64,000 nt of DNA from Oscillospiraceae bacterium (GTDB taxonomy: Bacteria > Bacillota > Clostridia > Oscillospirales > Oscillospiraceae), in contig CADBJU010000023.1 of NCBI GenBank assembly GCA_902795045.1, positions 1 to 64,000 on the forward strand, in the 5' to 3' direction. The position numbers and the translations under genes were made by a program. This document shows, piece by piece, positions 18,179-27,271 of the stretch (the first letter of the stretch is position 1; each line of letters opens with the position of its first letter). The notes under the pieces are model-generated. The model did not search any database. It worked only from the letters and a program-made list of their open reading frames with translations, and was not told the DNA's origin.

Positions 18179-19090
18179 GTGGGCAAGTATATCGTCAAGC
18201 GCGTACTGCTCGCAGTTTTGACTGTTTTCATTATCTGCGCCATCACCTTCTTCACCATGCACGCCGTACCAGGCGGCCCCTTCAACCGCGAGAAAGCCCT
18301 CAGCGAGGCCACCATCGCGGCCCTCAACACCCGTTACGGGCTTGATAAGCCCCTCCTCGAACAGTTCCTGCTGTATATGAAGGGCGTGCTGCATGGCGAT
18401 TTCGGCGTATCGCTGAAAAACGGCCGTGAGATCTCCGCCATCATCGGCGAGTCCTTCCCCATCTCCGCGCGCCTCGGCCTTTCGGCCATGGTGGTCGCTC
18501 TGATCTGCGGCACCATTTTCGGCAGCACCGCTGCCCTCATGCGCAACAAGCTGCCCGACCGCATCATCGTCTTCTTCTCCACGCTCTTCACCGCCGTGCC
18601 GAGTTTTATTCTTGCCACGCTCCTGCTGCTGGTGTTCTGCATCAAGCTGGGATGGCTGCCGGTGTGGAGCCCGAAGAACCCAAACTATCTGCTGCCTGTC
18701 ATCGCGCTGTCGGCCTACCCGATGGCATACATTACGCGTCTTTCGAAGACCAGCATGCTCGACGCACTGGGCCAGGACTACATCCGCACCGCACGGGCCA
18801 AGGGCGTCAGCCGGTTCAAGATTATTTTCAAGCACGCCCTGCGCAATTCCCTGATCCCGGTCATCACCTACGCCGGGCCCCAGATTGCCTACATTATCAC
18901 AGGCTCCATGGTCATCGAAACCATCTTCACCGTCGGCGGTCTCGGCAGCAAGTTTGTTTCCGGCATCAACAACCGCGACTACACCCTCATCATGGCGACC
19001 ACGATCTTCCTTGCCGTGCTGATGGTGGCGGCAAACCTCATCTGCGATCTGCTTTATAAATTGGTTGACCCGCGCATCAAATACGATTGA
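18179..19090 (+). CDS. oppB: Oligopeptide/dipeptide ABC transporter permease, OppB type
   Basis: 303 residues, six membrane spans, with the binding-protein-dependent permease (EAA) loop near LDALGQDYIRTARAKGVSR at about residue 205. The N-terminal MGKYIVKRVLLAVLTVF and the extracytoplasmic GGPFNREKA loop are typical of OppB/DppB. The GTG start has AGGAG 8 bases upstream. It is the first gene of a five-gene operon (B-C-D-F-A), with the spacing to the next gene 12 bases. Whether the substrate is di- or oligopeptide is not decided by sequence. Confidence 0.92.
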   Translation: MGKYIVKRVLLAVLTVFIICAITFFTMHAVPGGPFNREKALSEATIAALNTRYGLDKPLLEQFLLYMKGVLHGDFGVSLKNGREISAIIGESFPISARLGLSAMVVALICGTIFGSTAALMRNKLPDRIIVFFSTLFTAVPSFILATLLLLVFCIKLGWLPVWSPKNPNYLLPVIALSAYPMAYITRLSKTSMLDALGQDYIRTARAKGVSRFKIIFKHALRNSLIPVITYAGPQIAYIITGSMVIETIFTVGGLGSKFVSGINNRDYTLIMATTIFLAVLMVAANLICDLLYKLVDPRIKYD

Positions 19091-19102
19091 GAGGAGAAAA
19101 AC

Positions 19103-20176
19103 ATGGATAAGCTTAAAAAGAATCCTCTCAGCACCCAGATCGACCTGTCGAAGTTCTCCGGGGACATGTTCGTCCCCGCAACCGAGGATGAAAAGCGCCA
19201 ACAGGATGTCATGAGCGAGAGCACCACCTTCTTTAAAGACGGCATGCGCAAACTTTTCAAAAACCCCCTCGCTGTCGGGAGCATTATTGTTCTCGTCTGC
19301 ATCATCCTGACCATCATCATCGCACCCATGATCGTCCCCTACAGCTATGAGGAGATCCTCTCTGTCGACGGCAGGCGCGACAAGGGCGCCAAGAACCTGG
19401 CCCCCTTCACCTACAGCAAGGCGGAGCAGCAATACATAGACAAGGGCGGCACCCGCTTCCCCCACATCTTCGGTACCGACGAGCAGTGCCGCGACTACTT
19501 CATCCGCGTCATCTACGGCACGCGCATCTCCCTGGCTGTCGGCTTCTTCGCCAGCGTCATCGTGCTTATCATCGGCATGCTCTATGGCAGCATCTCCGGT
19601 TATCTCGGCGGCAGGGTCGACCTCATTATGATGCGTATCGTCGATATCATCTACTCCCTGCCCGACATGCTGATCATCATTCTGCTGAAGGTCGTGCTGG
19701 ACGAGCGTCTGCGCTTTACCCCGGGCAGCTTCCTGGACAAGCTCGGCACCAGCATGGTCAGCCTCTTCATCGTCTTTGGCCTTCTTTATTGGGTGGGCAT
19801 GGCGCGTCTCATCCGCGGCCAGATCCTCACCATCAAGGAGAATGAATACATTCTGGCTGCGCGTTCCATCGGTGCAAAACCCGGCCGCATCATCCGCCAG
19901 CACATTCTGCCAAACTGCCTGTCCGTCATCATCATCTCCACAGCCCTGCAGATCCCCTCTGCCATCTTCACCGAGAGCTTTTTGAGCTTCATCGGCATCG
20001 GCGTCAAGGCACCCATGCCCTCCCTGGGCTCGCTTGCCAACGCTGCACGTGAAGGCCTGCAGAGCTATCCCTACAAGCTGATCTTTCCGGCTATCATGAT
20101 CTGCCTGATCGTGCTGAGCCTGAATCTGCTGGGCGACGGCCTGCGCGATGCCTTCGACCCGAAGCTGAGGAGGTAA
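19103..20176 (+). CDS. oppC: Oligopeptide/dipeptide ABC transporter permease, OppC type
   Basis: 357 residues. An unusually long N-terminal cytoplasmic region of about 60 residues precedes the first membrane span, consistent with the OppC N-terminal domain. Six spans follow, and the EAA loop reads NEYILAARSIGAKPGRIIRQH near residue 250. It forms the channel with OppB. A loop of about 70 residues between spans 1 and 2 is long for the family. The stop is 4 bases before the oppD ATG. Confidence 0.92.
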   Translation: MDKLKKNPLSTQIDLSKFSGDMFVPATEDEKRQQDVMSESTTFFKDGMRKLFKNPLAVGSIIVLVCIILTIIIAPMIVPYSYEEILSVDGRRDKGAKNLAPFTYSKAEQQYIDKGGTRFPHIFGTDEQCRDYFIRVIYGTRISLAVGFFASVIVLIIGMLYGSISGYLGGRVDLIMMRIVDIIYSLPDMLIIILLKVVLDERLRFTPGSFLDKLGTSMVSLFIVFGLLYWVGMARLIRGQILTIKENEYILAARSIGAKPGRIIRQHILPNCLSVIIISTALQIPSAIFTESFLSFIGIGVKAPMPSLGSLANAAREGLQSYPYKLIFPAIMICLIVLSLNLLGDGLRDAFDPKLRR

Positions 20177-20180
20177 GGAC

Positions 20181-21173
20181 ATGAGTGAAAAACTTCTGAG
20201 CGTGCAGGATCTGCACACCTCCTTCTTTACCGACGCCGGCGAGGTCCAGGCCGTCAACGGCGTAAACTTCGATCTTGACCGCGGCGAGATCCTCGGTATT
20301 GTGGGCGAAAGCGGCTCCGGCAAGTCCGTCACCGCCTATTCCATCATGCAGATCCTCGCCGACACCGGCAAAATCGTCGGCGGCAGAATTCTCTACAAGG
20401 GCGAGGACCTGTCAAAGTGGAGCGAAAAGCAGATGCAGGGTTTTCGCGGCAAATGCTGTTCCATCATCTTTCAGGACCCCATGACGAGCCTGAACCCCGT
20501 CTTCACCATCGGCAGCCAGCTCACCGAGGCCATCACCCTCCACACCGACAAGCACGGCAGGGAGGCCAACGCCCGCGCAGCCGAGCTTCTGACTCTCGTC
20601 GGCATCAACGAGCCCGAAAAGCGCCTCAAGCAATACCCCTTTGAGCTGTCCGGCGGTATGCGCCAGCGCGTCATGATCGCCATGGCCCTGGCCTGCGAGC
20701 CCGACATCCTCATCGCCGACGAGCCCACCACCGCCCTTGATGTGACCATCCAGGCCCAGATCCTCGAGCTCATGCAGGACCTGCAGAAAAAGCTCGGCAT
20801 GGCGGTCATCCTCGTCACCCACGATCTCGGCGTCATTGCGGACATGTGCGATAACATCGTCGTCATGTACGGCGGCCGCATCTGCGAGCGCGGCACCGCC
20901 CATGAGATCTTCTATAACCCAAAGCACGAGTACACCCGGGGCCTTCTGCGCTCCATCCCCAACGTCAACAACATGAAAAAGAAGCTGATCCCCATCTCCG
21001 GCACTCCCATCAACATGCTCTGCATGCCGAAGGGCTGTGCCTTCTGCGCCCGGTGCGACAACGCCATGAAGATCTGCCTCACCGAGATCCCGCAGGAGCT
21101 GTGGATCAACGACAACCACAAGGCTGCCTGCTGGCTCAATGTCCGCGACGCTTTTGAAGGGAAGGAGGTCTGA
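20181..21173 (+). CDS. oppD: Oligopeptide ABC transporter ATPase OppD
   Basis: 330 residues. Walker A GESGSGKS at 43-50, signature [15 protein letters not shown] near residue 157, Walker B ILIADEPT, and the C-terminal oligopeptide-transporter extension with several cysteines ([19 protein letters not shown]), a pattern known to bind a 4Fe-4S cluster in some family members. It hydrolyses ATP to power peptide uptake with OppF. Its stop is followed after 2 bases by the oppF start. Confidence 0.94.
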   Translation: MSEKLLSVQDLHTSFFTDAGEVQAVNGVNFDLDRGEILGIVGESGSGKSVTAYSIMQILADTGKIVGGRILYKGEDLSKWSEKQMQGFRGKCCSIIFQDPMTSLNPVFTIGSQLTEAITLHTDKHGREANARAAELLTLVGINEPEKRLKQYPFELSGGMRQRVMIAMALACEPDILIADEPTTALDVTIQAQILELMQDLQKKLGMAVILVTHDLGVIADMCDNIVVMYGGRICERGTAHEIFYNPKHEYTRGLLRSIPNVNNMKKKLIPISGTPINMLCMPKGCAFCARCDNAMKICLTEIPQELWINDNHKAACWLNVRDAFEGKEV

Positions 21174-21175
21174 AC

Positions 21176-22132
21176 ATGAGCGATACGCTGGTAGAGGTCA
21201 AGAACCTGAAGCAGTACTTCCCCGTGCGCTCCGGCTTCAAGACCATCCCCCTCAAGGCTGTCGACGACGTATCCTTCACCGTCGACCGCGGCGAGACCCT
21301 GGGCCTGGTGGGTGAATCCGGCTGCGGCAAGACCACCGTGGGCCGCACCATCCTCCGCCTGTACGAGCCCACCGGCGGCGAGATCCGCTATAACGGCGAG
21401 CTTGTCACCGACAGGAACATCACCGCCATGCGCAAGCAGATGCAGATGGTATTCCAGGACCCCTATTCTTCTCTCGACCCGCGCATGACGGTCGAGGACA
21501 TTATCGGCGAGCCGCTGGACGTGCATCATCTCTGCTCCAACCGCAAGGAACGCCGTGAGAAGATCCTGGAGCTCATGAGCTATGTCGGCCTCAATGCCGA
21601 GCACGCACGCCGCTATGCCCACGAGTTTTCCGGCGGCCAGCGGCAGCGCATCGGCATTGCGAGAGCGCTTGCGGTCGACCCCAAGTTCATCGTCTGTGAT
21701 GAGCCTGTCTCCGCGCTGGACGTGTCCATCCAGGCGCAGGTCATCAACATGTTCGAGCAACTGCAGGAGAAGCTGGGCGTGGCCTATCTCTTTATTGCCC
21801 ATGATCTTTTGGTCGTGCACCACATCTCCAGACGCATTGCGGTCATGTACCTCGGCAAAATTGTAGAGGTTGCTGAATCCGACGAGCTCAACGAGCACCC
21901 GGTCCATCCCTATACCGAGTCGCTGCTCTCTGCCGTGCCCATCCCCGATCCGGATGTGACGCGCGCCAGAAAGCGTATCCTCCTTGAGGGCGACGTACCG
22001 AGTCCTTTGAACATGCCGACCGGCTGCGCCTTCCGCACCCGCTGCCGCTTTGCCACCGAGCAGTGCGCCAATGAGTGCCCGGCCCTCACCGATCGCGGCG
22101 GCGGACACTTCGTCGCCTGCTGGAACAAGTAA
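21176..22132 (+). CDS. oppF: Oligopeptide ABC transporter ATPase OppF
   Basis: 318 residues. Walker A GESGCGKT at 46-53, signature [15 protein letters not shown], Walker [13 protein letters not shown] and a C-terminal oligo_HPY-type extension ([17 protein letters not shown]). It pairs with OppD as the second ATPase. AAGGAGG lies just before ATG 21176, inside the end of oppD, indicating translational coupling. Confidence 0.94.
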   Translation: MSDTLVEVKNLKQYFPVRSGFKTIPLKAVDDVSFTVDRGETLGLVGESGCGKTTVGRTILRLYEPTGGEIRYNGELVTDRNITAMRKQMQMVFQDPYSSLDPRMTVEDIIGEPLDVHHLCSNRKERREKILELMSYVGLNAEHARRYAHEFSGGQRQRIGIARALAVDPKFIVCDEPVSALDVSIQAQVINMFEQLQEKLGVAYLFIAHDLLVVHHISRRIAVMYLGKIVEVAESDELNEHPVHPYTESLLSAVPIPDPDVTRARKRILLEGDVPSPLNMPTGCAFRTRCRFATEQCANECPALTDRGGGHFVACWNK

Positions 22133-22193
22133 TTTGCATTCAAATACGGCATTGTCCGTTTTTGAAAATATATTCTGAAAGGAAACCCGAAAA

Positions 22194-23909
22194 ATGAAGA
22201 AGACACTCGCAATGGTTCTGACTCTGGCGATGATGTTCTCGCTGTTCGCCTTCGGCGGCAGCGCTGCCTTCGCCGATGGCGAAGATGCCGCCGCGCTGGT
22301 CAGCCCCAACTTCATCGACCCCATCAAGGACTGGGCCAAGTATGACGAACTGATCGCCCAGATCAAGAGTGAGACCGATTTTGCCAAGCGCACCGAGCTC
22401 ATGCACCAGGCTGAGGATATCCTCATGGCTACCAACTGCGTCATCCCCATCTACTACTACAACGACAACTACATGCAGAAGGACTATGTTGACGGCCTCT
22501 ACGCCAACCTCTTCGGCTTCAAGTACTACATGTATGTTGACATGGCCAACGGTTCCACCACGCTGCGCCTGAACAACGGCCCCGAGCCTGAGTTCCTTGA
22601 CCCCGCCCTCAACAGCTCCGTTGACGGCGCGTGCCTGGCGGTCAACTCCTTCTCCGGCCTTTACACCTACAACGCTCAGGGCCACACCGAACCCGCCTGC
22701 GCCACCGGCTACACCGTCTCTGACGACGGCCTGACCTACACCATCACCCTGCGCGACGGCCTGAAGTGGTCCGACGGCTCCGACCTGACCGCCAAGGACT
22801 TCGAGTACTCCTGGAAGCGCGTTGCCGCCGACGCCACCGCCGCCGACTACGCCTACATGCTCGACAACTTTGTCGGCTACCCCAACGACCTGGCTGTCAA
22901 GGCTGTTGACGACACCACCCTTGAGTTCACCCTGAACTCCCCCTGCGCCTACATGGAAGACCTGATGGCATTCCCCGCCTTCTATCCTGTCAAGCAGGAA
23001 GCTGTTGAAAGCTACCCCGACTGGCAGACCAACCCCGGCGGCTGGTGCCAGGAGGCCGGCTTCGTCTCCAACGGCGCCTACGTCTGCACCGGCTGGGATC
23101 ACGACGTCTCCATGACCTATGAAAAGAACCCCTACTGGTATGACGCCGACAATGTCAAGGTCGAGAAGCTCGAGTTCATGCTCTCCGCTGACGACACCGC
23201 CATCTACGCCGCCTACAACGCCGGCGACGTTGATTTCATCGACTCCGTTCCCACCGACGAGATCGGCAAGCTCCTCGCCGACAAGAATCCCGAGTTCAAG
23301 ATCATCGACAACCTGGGCACCTACTATGTTGCCTTCAACGCCAAGTCCAAGATCTTTGAGGGCAAGACCCCTGAACAGGCCGCCTGCATGCGCGAGGCCT
23401 TCACCATCCTCATTGACCGTGACTACATCGTTGACAACATCGCCCAGTGCGGCCAGGTCATCGCCAACTCCTTTATCCCCCTCGGCATGGCTGACGGCAA
23501 CGGCGGCATCTTCAAGGAGAATGCCGAGGACGGTTACTTCGATGCCTACGCCATCGTCAATGACTATGACGGCACCGTGGAGCGCGCGCGCACCCTGCTC
23601 AAGGCTGCCGGCTATAAGTTCGGCGAGGACGGGATGCTCTCCGCTGAGACTCCCATCCAGATCGAGTACCTGACCAATACCAACACCGGCCACATTGCCA
23701 TTGCCGAGTCCATCCAGCAGGATCTGGCCGCTGTCGGCATCGACCTCACCATCCAGCAGCAGGACTGGAACGTGTTCCTCCAGGAGCGCAAGCAGGGCAA
23801 CTTCGACTTCGCCCGCGAAGGCTGGCTGGCCGACTTCAACGACCCCATCAACATGCTTGAGATGTGGACCACCGTCTCCGGCAACAACGACTGCCAGTTC
23901 GGTCGCTGA
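22194..23909 (+). CDS. oppA: Peptide-binding protein OppA/DppA family, circularly permuted
   Basis: 571 residues. A signal peptide ends near AFA|DG (residue 27) and lacks a lipobox Cys. Residues about 30-118 (YDELIAQIKSETD, the AEDILM helix, VIPIYYYNDNYMQKD) correspond to the usual C-terminus of OppA-type proteins. Residues about 120-571 then run from the usual mature N-terminus (STTLRLNNGPEPEFLDPAL, then WSDGSDLTAKDFEYSWKR) to ADFNDPINMLEMW...NNDCQFGR, and stop where the family normally continues into the block found at the N-terminus. The domain content is therefore complete but rotated. It is last in the operon and expected outside the membrane, handing peptides to OppBC. No leftover C-terminal piece follows before the terminator. 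Confidence 0.9.
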   Translation: MKKTLAMVLTLAMMFSLFAFGGSAAFADGEDAAALVSPNFIDPIKDWAKYDELIAQIKSETDFAKRTELMHQAEDILMATNCVIPIYYYNDNYMQKDYVDGLYANLFGFKYYMYVDMANGSTTLRLNNGPEPEFLDPALNSSVDGACLAVNSFSGLYTYNAQGHTEPACATGYTVSDDGLTYTITLRDGLKWSDGSDLTAKDFEYSWKRVAADATAADYAYMLDNFVGYPNDLAVKAVDDTTLEFTLNSPCAYMEDLMAFPAFYPVKQEAVESYPDWQTNPGGWCQEAGFVSNGAYVCTGWDHDVSMTYEKNPYWYDADNVKVEKLEFMLSADDTAIYAAYNAGDVDFIDSVPTDEIGKLLADKNPEFKIIDNLGTYYVAFNAKSKIFEGKTPEQAACMREAFTILIDRDYIVDNIAQCGQVIANSFIPLGMADGNGGIFKENAEDGYFDAYAIVNDYDGTVERARTLLKAAGYKFGEDGMLSAETPIQIEYLTNTNTGHIAIAESIQQDLAAVGIDLTIQQQDWNVFLQERKQGNFDFAREGWLADFNDPINMLEMWTTVSGNNDCQFGR

Positions 23910-23930
23910 TTTAATCGCATAAACCTTTTA

Positions 23931-23959
23931 CAGCGCAGGGGAAACCCTGCGCTGTTTTT
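23931..23959 (+). terminator. opp operon terminator
   Basis: CAGCGCAGGG and CCCTGCGCTG form a perfect 10-base stem with a GAAA loop, then TTTTT. Confidence 0.93.
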
Positions 23960-23971
23960 GTACATTTTATG

Positions 23972-24000
23972 TTGACAACTCCCGGTCTTGATGGTAATAT
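23972..24000 (+). promoter_or_regulatory. rpsO promoter
   Basis: TTGACA (23972-23977), 17-base spacer, TAATAT (23995-24000). Confidence 0.8.
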
Positions 24001-24005
24001 ACCAA

Positions 24006-24117
24006 AGTACGCGCCCGCAGTCTGCGCTCCGGGGTCATGCCGCCGATGCGGCGTCCTTTCCGCCCCCTGGCCCGGATGCTGGGTATAGTAACATCATTTT
24101 GAAAGGAATTTTCCGAC
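24006..24117 (+). promoter_or_regulatory. Structured rpsO leader, possible S15 autoregulatory site
   Basis: The roughly 110-base leader contains GCCGC-CGAT-GCGGC (24039-24052) flanked by GGGG and CCCC blocks (near 24031 and 24063) that could enclose it. S15 represses its own message through varied leader folds in several bacteria. I cannot match this one to a known class, so the role is an inference from position. Confidence 0.35.
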
Positions 24118-24384
24118 ATGATCACCAAGGAAGTCAAGACCCAGGTCATCGCCGAGAACGCCGTCCACGAGGGCGACACCGGCTCCCCCGAGGTTCAGAT
24201 CGCCATTCTGACCCAGCGCATCCGTGAGCTCACCGCTCACCTGAAGAATCATCCCAACGACGACCACAGCCGTCTGGGCATGTACAAGATGGTCGGCAAG
24301 CGCCGCCGTCTGCTCGACTACCTTGCAAAGAAGGATATCGAGCGTTACCGCGCGATCATCGCAAAGCTGAGCATCCGCAAGTAA
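24118..24384 (+). CDS. rpsO: 30S ribosomal protein S15
   Basis: 88 residues, exact family size. Conserved rRNA-binding segments are present: [30 protein letters not shown] and [18 protein letters not shown]. It binds 16S rRNA and nucleates the platform of the small subunit. GAAAGGAA precedes the ATG. It has its own promoter and terminator; pnp follows about 0.5 kb downstream, the same order as in many bacteria. Confidence 0.97.
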   Translation: MITKEVKTQVIAENAVHEGDTGSPEVQIAILTQRIRELTAHLKNHPNDDHSRLGMYKMVGKRRRLLDYLAKKDIERYRAIIAKLSIRK

Positions 24385-24423
24385 TTTGCGCGCTCCGCTT
24401 CTCTGAAGGGTATGAAGGTTTTA

Positions 24424-24461
24424 AAGTCCGGGGACAATTGAATACTGTCCCCGGACTTTTT
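24424..24461 (+). terminator. rpsO terminator
   Basis: AAGTCCGGGGACA pairs with TGTCCCCGGACTT over 13 bases, followed by a T run. Confidence 0.9.
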
Positions 24462-24617
24462 CATTTCAAAGGCCAATGGCCTTTGAAATGAGCTTTGCAC
24501 CCCGCTGCGCGCACTCGCTTGCGTGAGACGCTCGCACACTTGCGGGGCGAGAAGTGTTTTTTGCGAGGTACGCGCCCCCGCAAAAAACGATTGAAATCTT
24601 TTTCGCTTTACGAAAAC
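24462..24617. repeat. Repeat C copy 1, three-hairpin element
   Basis: Hairpin 1: CATTTCAAAGGCC/GGCCTTTGAAATG (24462-24490). Hairpin 2: CCCCGC (24500-24505) with GCGGGG (24542-24547), enclosing CGCACTCGCTTGCG and GACGCTCGCACACTTGC. Hairpin 3: TTTTTTGCG with CGCAAAAAA (about 24557-24587), enclosing AGGTACGCGCCCC. The second copy at 38327-38500 keeps the layout and loops but swaps paired bases. Confidence 0.7.
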
Positions 24618-24695
24618 TCTGCGAGGCTCTGTGCCTTGCAGCACTTTAATTGTAGCTGAGCCTCCCGTTTGCTTGGTATTTGAAAAAACGCCCGG

Positions 24696-24827
24696 CTTGG
24701 CTCCCTTGAAAGGCGAGCTGTCTGGCAGCTTTGCTGCCGGACTGAGGGGTTCTCCGTCACGACTAACCCCTTCCACCGCTGAAGCGGTCCCCCTCCCCCA
24801 AATCGCCGCAAGCGGCTGGGGGAGGCA
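24696..24827. repeat. Repeat B copy 2
   Basis: Runs from CTTGGCTCCC to GGCTGGGGGAGGCA, sharing the CCACCGCTGAAGCGGTCCCC block with the copy at 8301-8460. It sits between repeat C and pnp. Confidence 0.65.
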
Positions 24828-24898
24828 AGGGTCCCGGACGCTTTTTCAAGTACTGAGAGTCGGGATGCAAAAGATAAATCAAAATAAGGAGTATACAC

Positions 24899-26991
24899 AT
24901 GATCATCACCCACAAGGAATTTCCCAATTACCGCAAGTTTGAGATGATGTACGAAGGCCGTCCCCTGTCGATGGAAGTCGGCAAGATGGCAGAGCTGTGC
25001 AACGCGGCTGTTCTCGTCAAGTACGGCGAGACCACCGTCCTCGTCACCTGCACCGCCTCCGCCCGCCCCAAGGACGGCATCGACTACTTCCCCCTCGCCG
25101 TGGACTTCAACGAGAAGCTCTACGCCGTGGGCCGCATTCCCGGCAGCTTCATGCGCCGCGAGGGCAAGCCCAGCCTCCCCGCCGTGCTGGCCTCCCGCCT
25201 CATTGACCGCCCCATGCGTCCCCTCTTCCCCACTGATCTGCGCAATGACGTGGTCATCGCCTGCGAGGTTTTGAGCGTCGACCGCGACTGCAGCCCCGAG
25301 ATCACCGCCATGATCGGCGCCTCCGCCGCCGTGTCCATCTCCGACGTTCCGTTCAACGGCCCCATCGCCGGCATCGTCCTCGGCTGGGACGGCGAGAAGT
25401 ATCTCTTCAACCCCACCGCCGAGCAGAGAAAGACCAATCGCATGACCACCACCATCGCTGCCACCCACAAGAAGATCGTCATGATCGAGTCCGAGGCCGA
25501 CCAGGTCCCCGATGAGGTCATGTATGAGGGCATCGTCCAGGCGCACGAGCACCTGCAGCCCGTGCTCGATCTCATCGACACCATGGTGCGCGAGATCGGC
25601 AAGCCCAAGTTCGAGTATGAGCATGCCTCCTTCGACGAGGAGCTGTTCGAGACGCTGGTCAACAACGAGTTCGAGACCATGGAGTACTGCATGGACACCG
25701 ACGACAAGAACGTCCGCGAGGCCCGTGTCAACGACTGGATCACCATGGTCGAGGAAAAGTACGGTGAGGACCACCCCGACATGATGCAGTATATGGACGA
25801 GATCCTCTACAAGCTGCAGAAAAAGGTCGTCAAGAAGTGGCTGCTGGCCGGCAAGCGTGTTGACGGCCGCGCCATGAACGAGATCCGCCCGCTGGCCGCC
25901 GAGGTCGGCGTGCTGCCCGTGGTGCACGGCTCCGGCCTGTTTACCCGCGGCCAGACCCAGGTGCTCTCCATCGCCACTCTCTCCACCCTGGACGACGCCC
26001 AGAAGCTCGACACCATCTGGGAAGAGGATACCAAGCGCTTCATGCACCACTACAACATGCCCAGCTATTCCACCGGTGAGGCCCGTGCCAGCCGCTCCAC
26101 CAACCGCCGCGAGTACGGACACGGCGCCCTGGTCGAGAAGGCTCTCGAGTCCGTCATCCCCGATGTGGACGACTTCCCCTACGCCATTCGTGTAGTCTCC
26201 GAGGTCCTCTCCTCCAACGGCTCCACCTCCCAGGGCTCCATCTGCGGCACCACGCTGGCCCTCATGGACGCGGGCGTGCCCCTCAAGGCCCCCGTTGCCG
26301 GCATCTCCTGCGGCCTGATTCAGGACGGCGACGACTTCACCACCTTCATCGACATCCAGGGCGTGGAAGACTTCCACGGCGAGATGGACTTCAAGGTGGC
26401 CGGCACCAAGAAGGGCATCACCGCCATCCAGATGGACCTCAAGAACGACGGCCTCAAGCATGAGATCGTCAAGGAGGCTTTCCGGATCACCCGCGAGGCC
26501 CGCTTCCAGATCCTCGACGAGATCCTCCTCAAGGCCATTCCCGAGCCCCGCAAGGAGCTTGCCAAGACCGCCCCGAAGATGATCCAGATGAAGATCAACC
26601 CCGACAAGATCCGCGAGGTCATCGGCTCCGGCGGCAAGGTCATCCAGAAGATCACCGCCGACACCGGCTGCAAGTCTTCATCGCCTCCTCCGACATCGAG
26701 GCCTGCCGTGCCGCCCGCAAGACCATCGAGGACATCTGCTTTGAGCCCGAGATCGGCGCGCTGTACTACGGCAAGGTCAGCAATGTCCGCTCCGACTTCG
26801 GCGCGTGGGTCGAGCTGGCCCCCGGCAAGGACGGCCTCGTGAAGATCAAGGACCTGGAGTTCAAGCGCACCGAGAAGGTGGAAGACGTGCTCAAGCCCGG
26901 TGACATGACCTGGGTCAAGGTCATGAACATCGGCCCACGCGGCATCGACCTGAGCCGCAAGGACGCCCTGCGCGAGCGCGGCGAAGCCTGA
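24899..26991 (+). CDS. pnp: Polyribonucleotide nucleotidyltransferase, frameshifted in the KH domain
   Basis: The first 592 codons are normal PNPase: two RNase PH-like domains (YFPLAVDF, GRIPGSFMRREG; second domain RTNRREYGHGALVEKAL-like, then SNGSTSQGS) and the start of the KH domain (REVIGSGGKVIQKI). After codon 592 (AAG, 26672-26674) the frame is lost and would end at 26842. Shifting frame restores VFIASSDIEACRAARKTIEDIC, then an S1 RNA-binding domain ending at TGA 26989. The conserved ID-DDG loop is absent, so about 22-25 bases are missing. PNPase degrades and tails RNA. As read, KH function and the S1 domain would be lost; real mutation or assembly error cannot be told apart here. Confidence 0.9.
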
Positions 26992-27013
26992 TTGAATCGA
27001 ATAGATACGACAT

Positions 27014-27043
27014 AAGGGAGGAGCCCAAGGCTCCTCCCTTTTC
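27014..27043 (+). terminator. pnp terminator
   Basis: AAGGGAGGAGCC and GGCTCCTCCCTT form a 12-base perfect stem with a three-base loop, then TTC. Confidence 0.88.
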
Positions 27044-27054
27044 GTAATGAAAAA

Positions 27055-27260
27055 TATGGGTATCGGCTTTAGACAGCTAACCCTGTCATTGCGAGACCAG
27101 TTCGCAAACTGGTCGTGGCAATCCGCCCGCCGGAGGCACTGAAACACTCAGAAATCCTAACTGGCCGCTGGGAATACGGATTGCCACACCAGTGACATCG
27201 GTCACTGGCTCGCAATGACAGACCGGGGGCCGGTTTTGCTGAGTTAAGCCGATACCCATA
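27055..27260. repeat. Repeat A copy 3 (long form)
   Basis: From TATGGGTATCGGC to GCCGATACCCATA, 206 bases. It contains both GTGGCAATCCGCCCGCCGGA and a mirrored GGATTGCCACACCAGTGAC block. It lies between two convergent genes. Confidence 0.88.
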
Positions 27261-27271
27261 ATGAAAAACAA

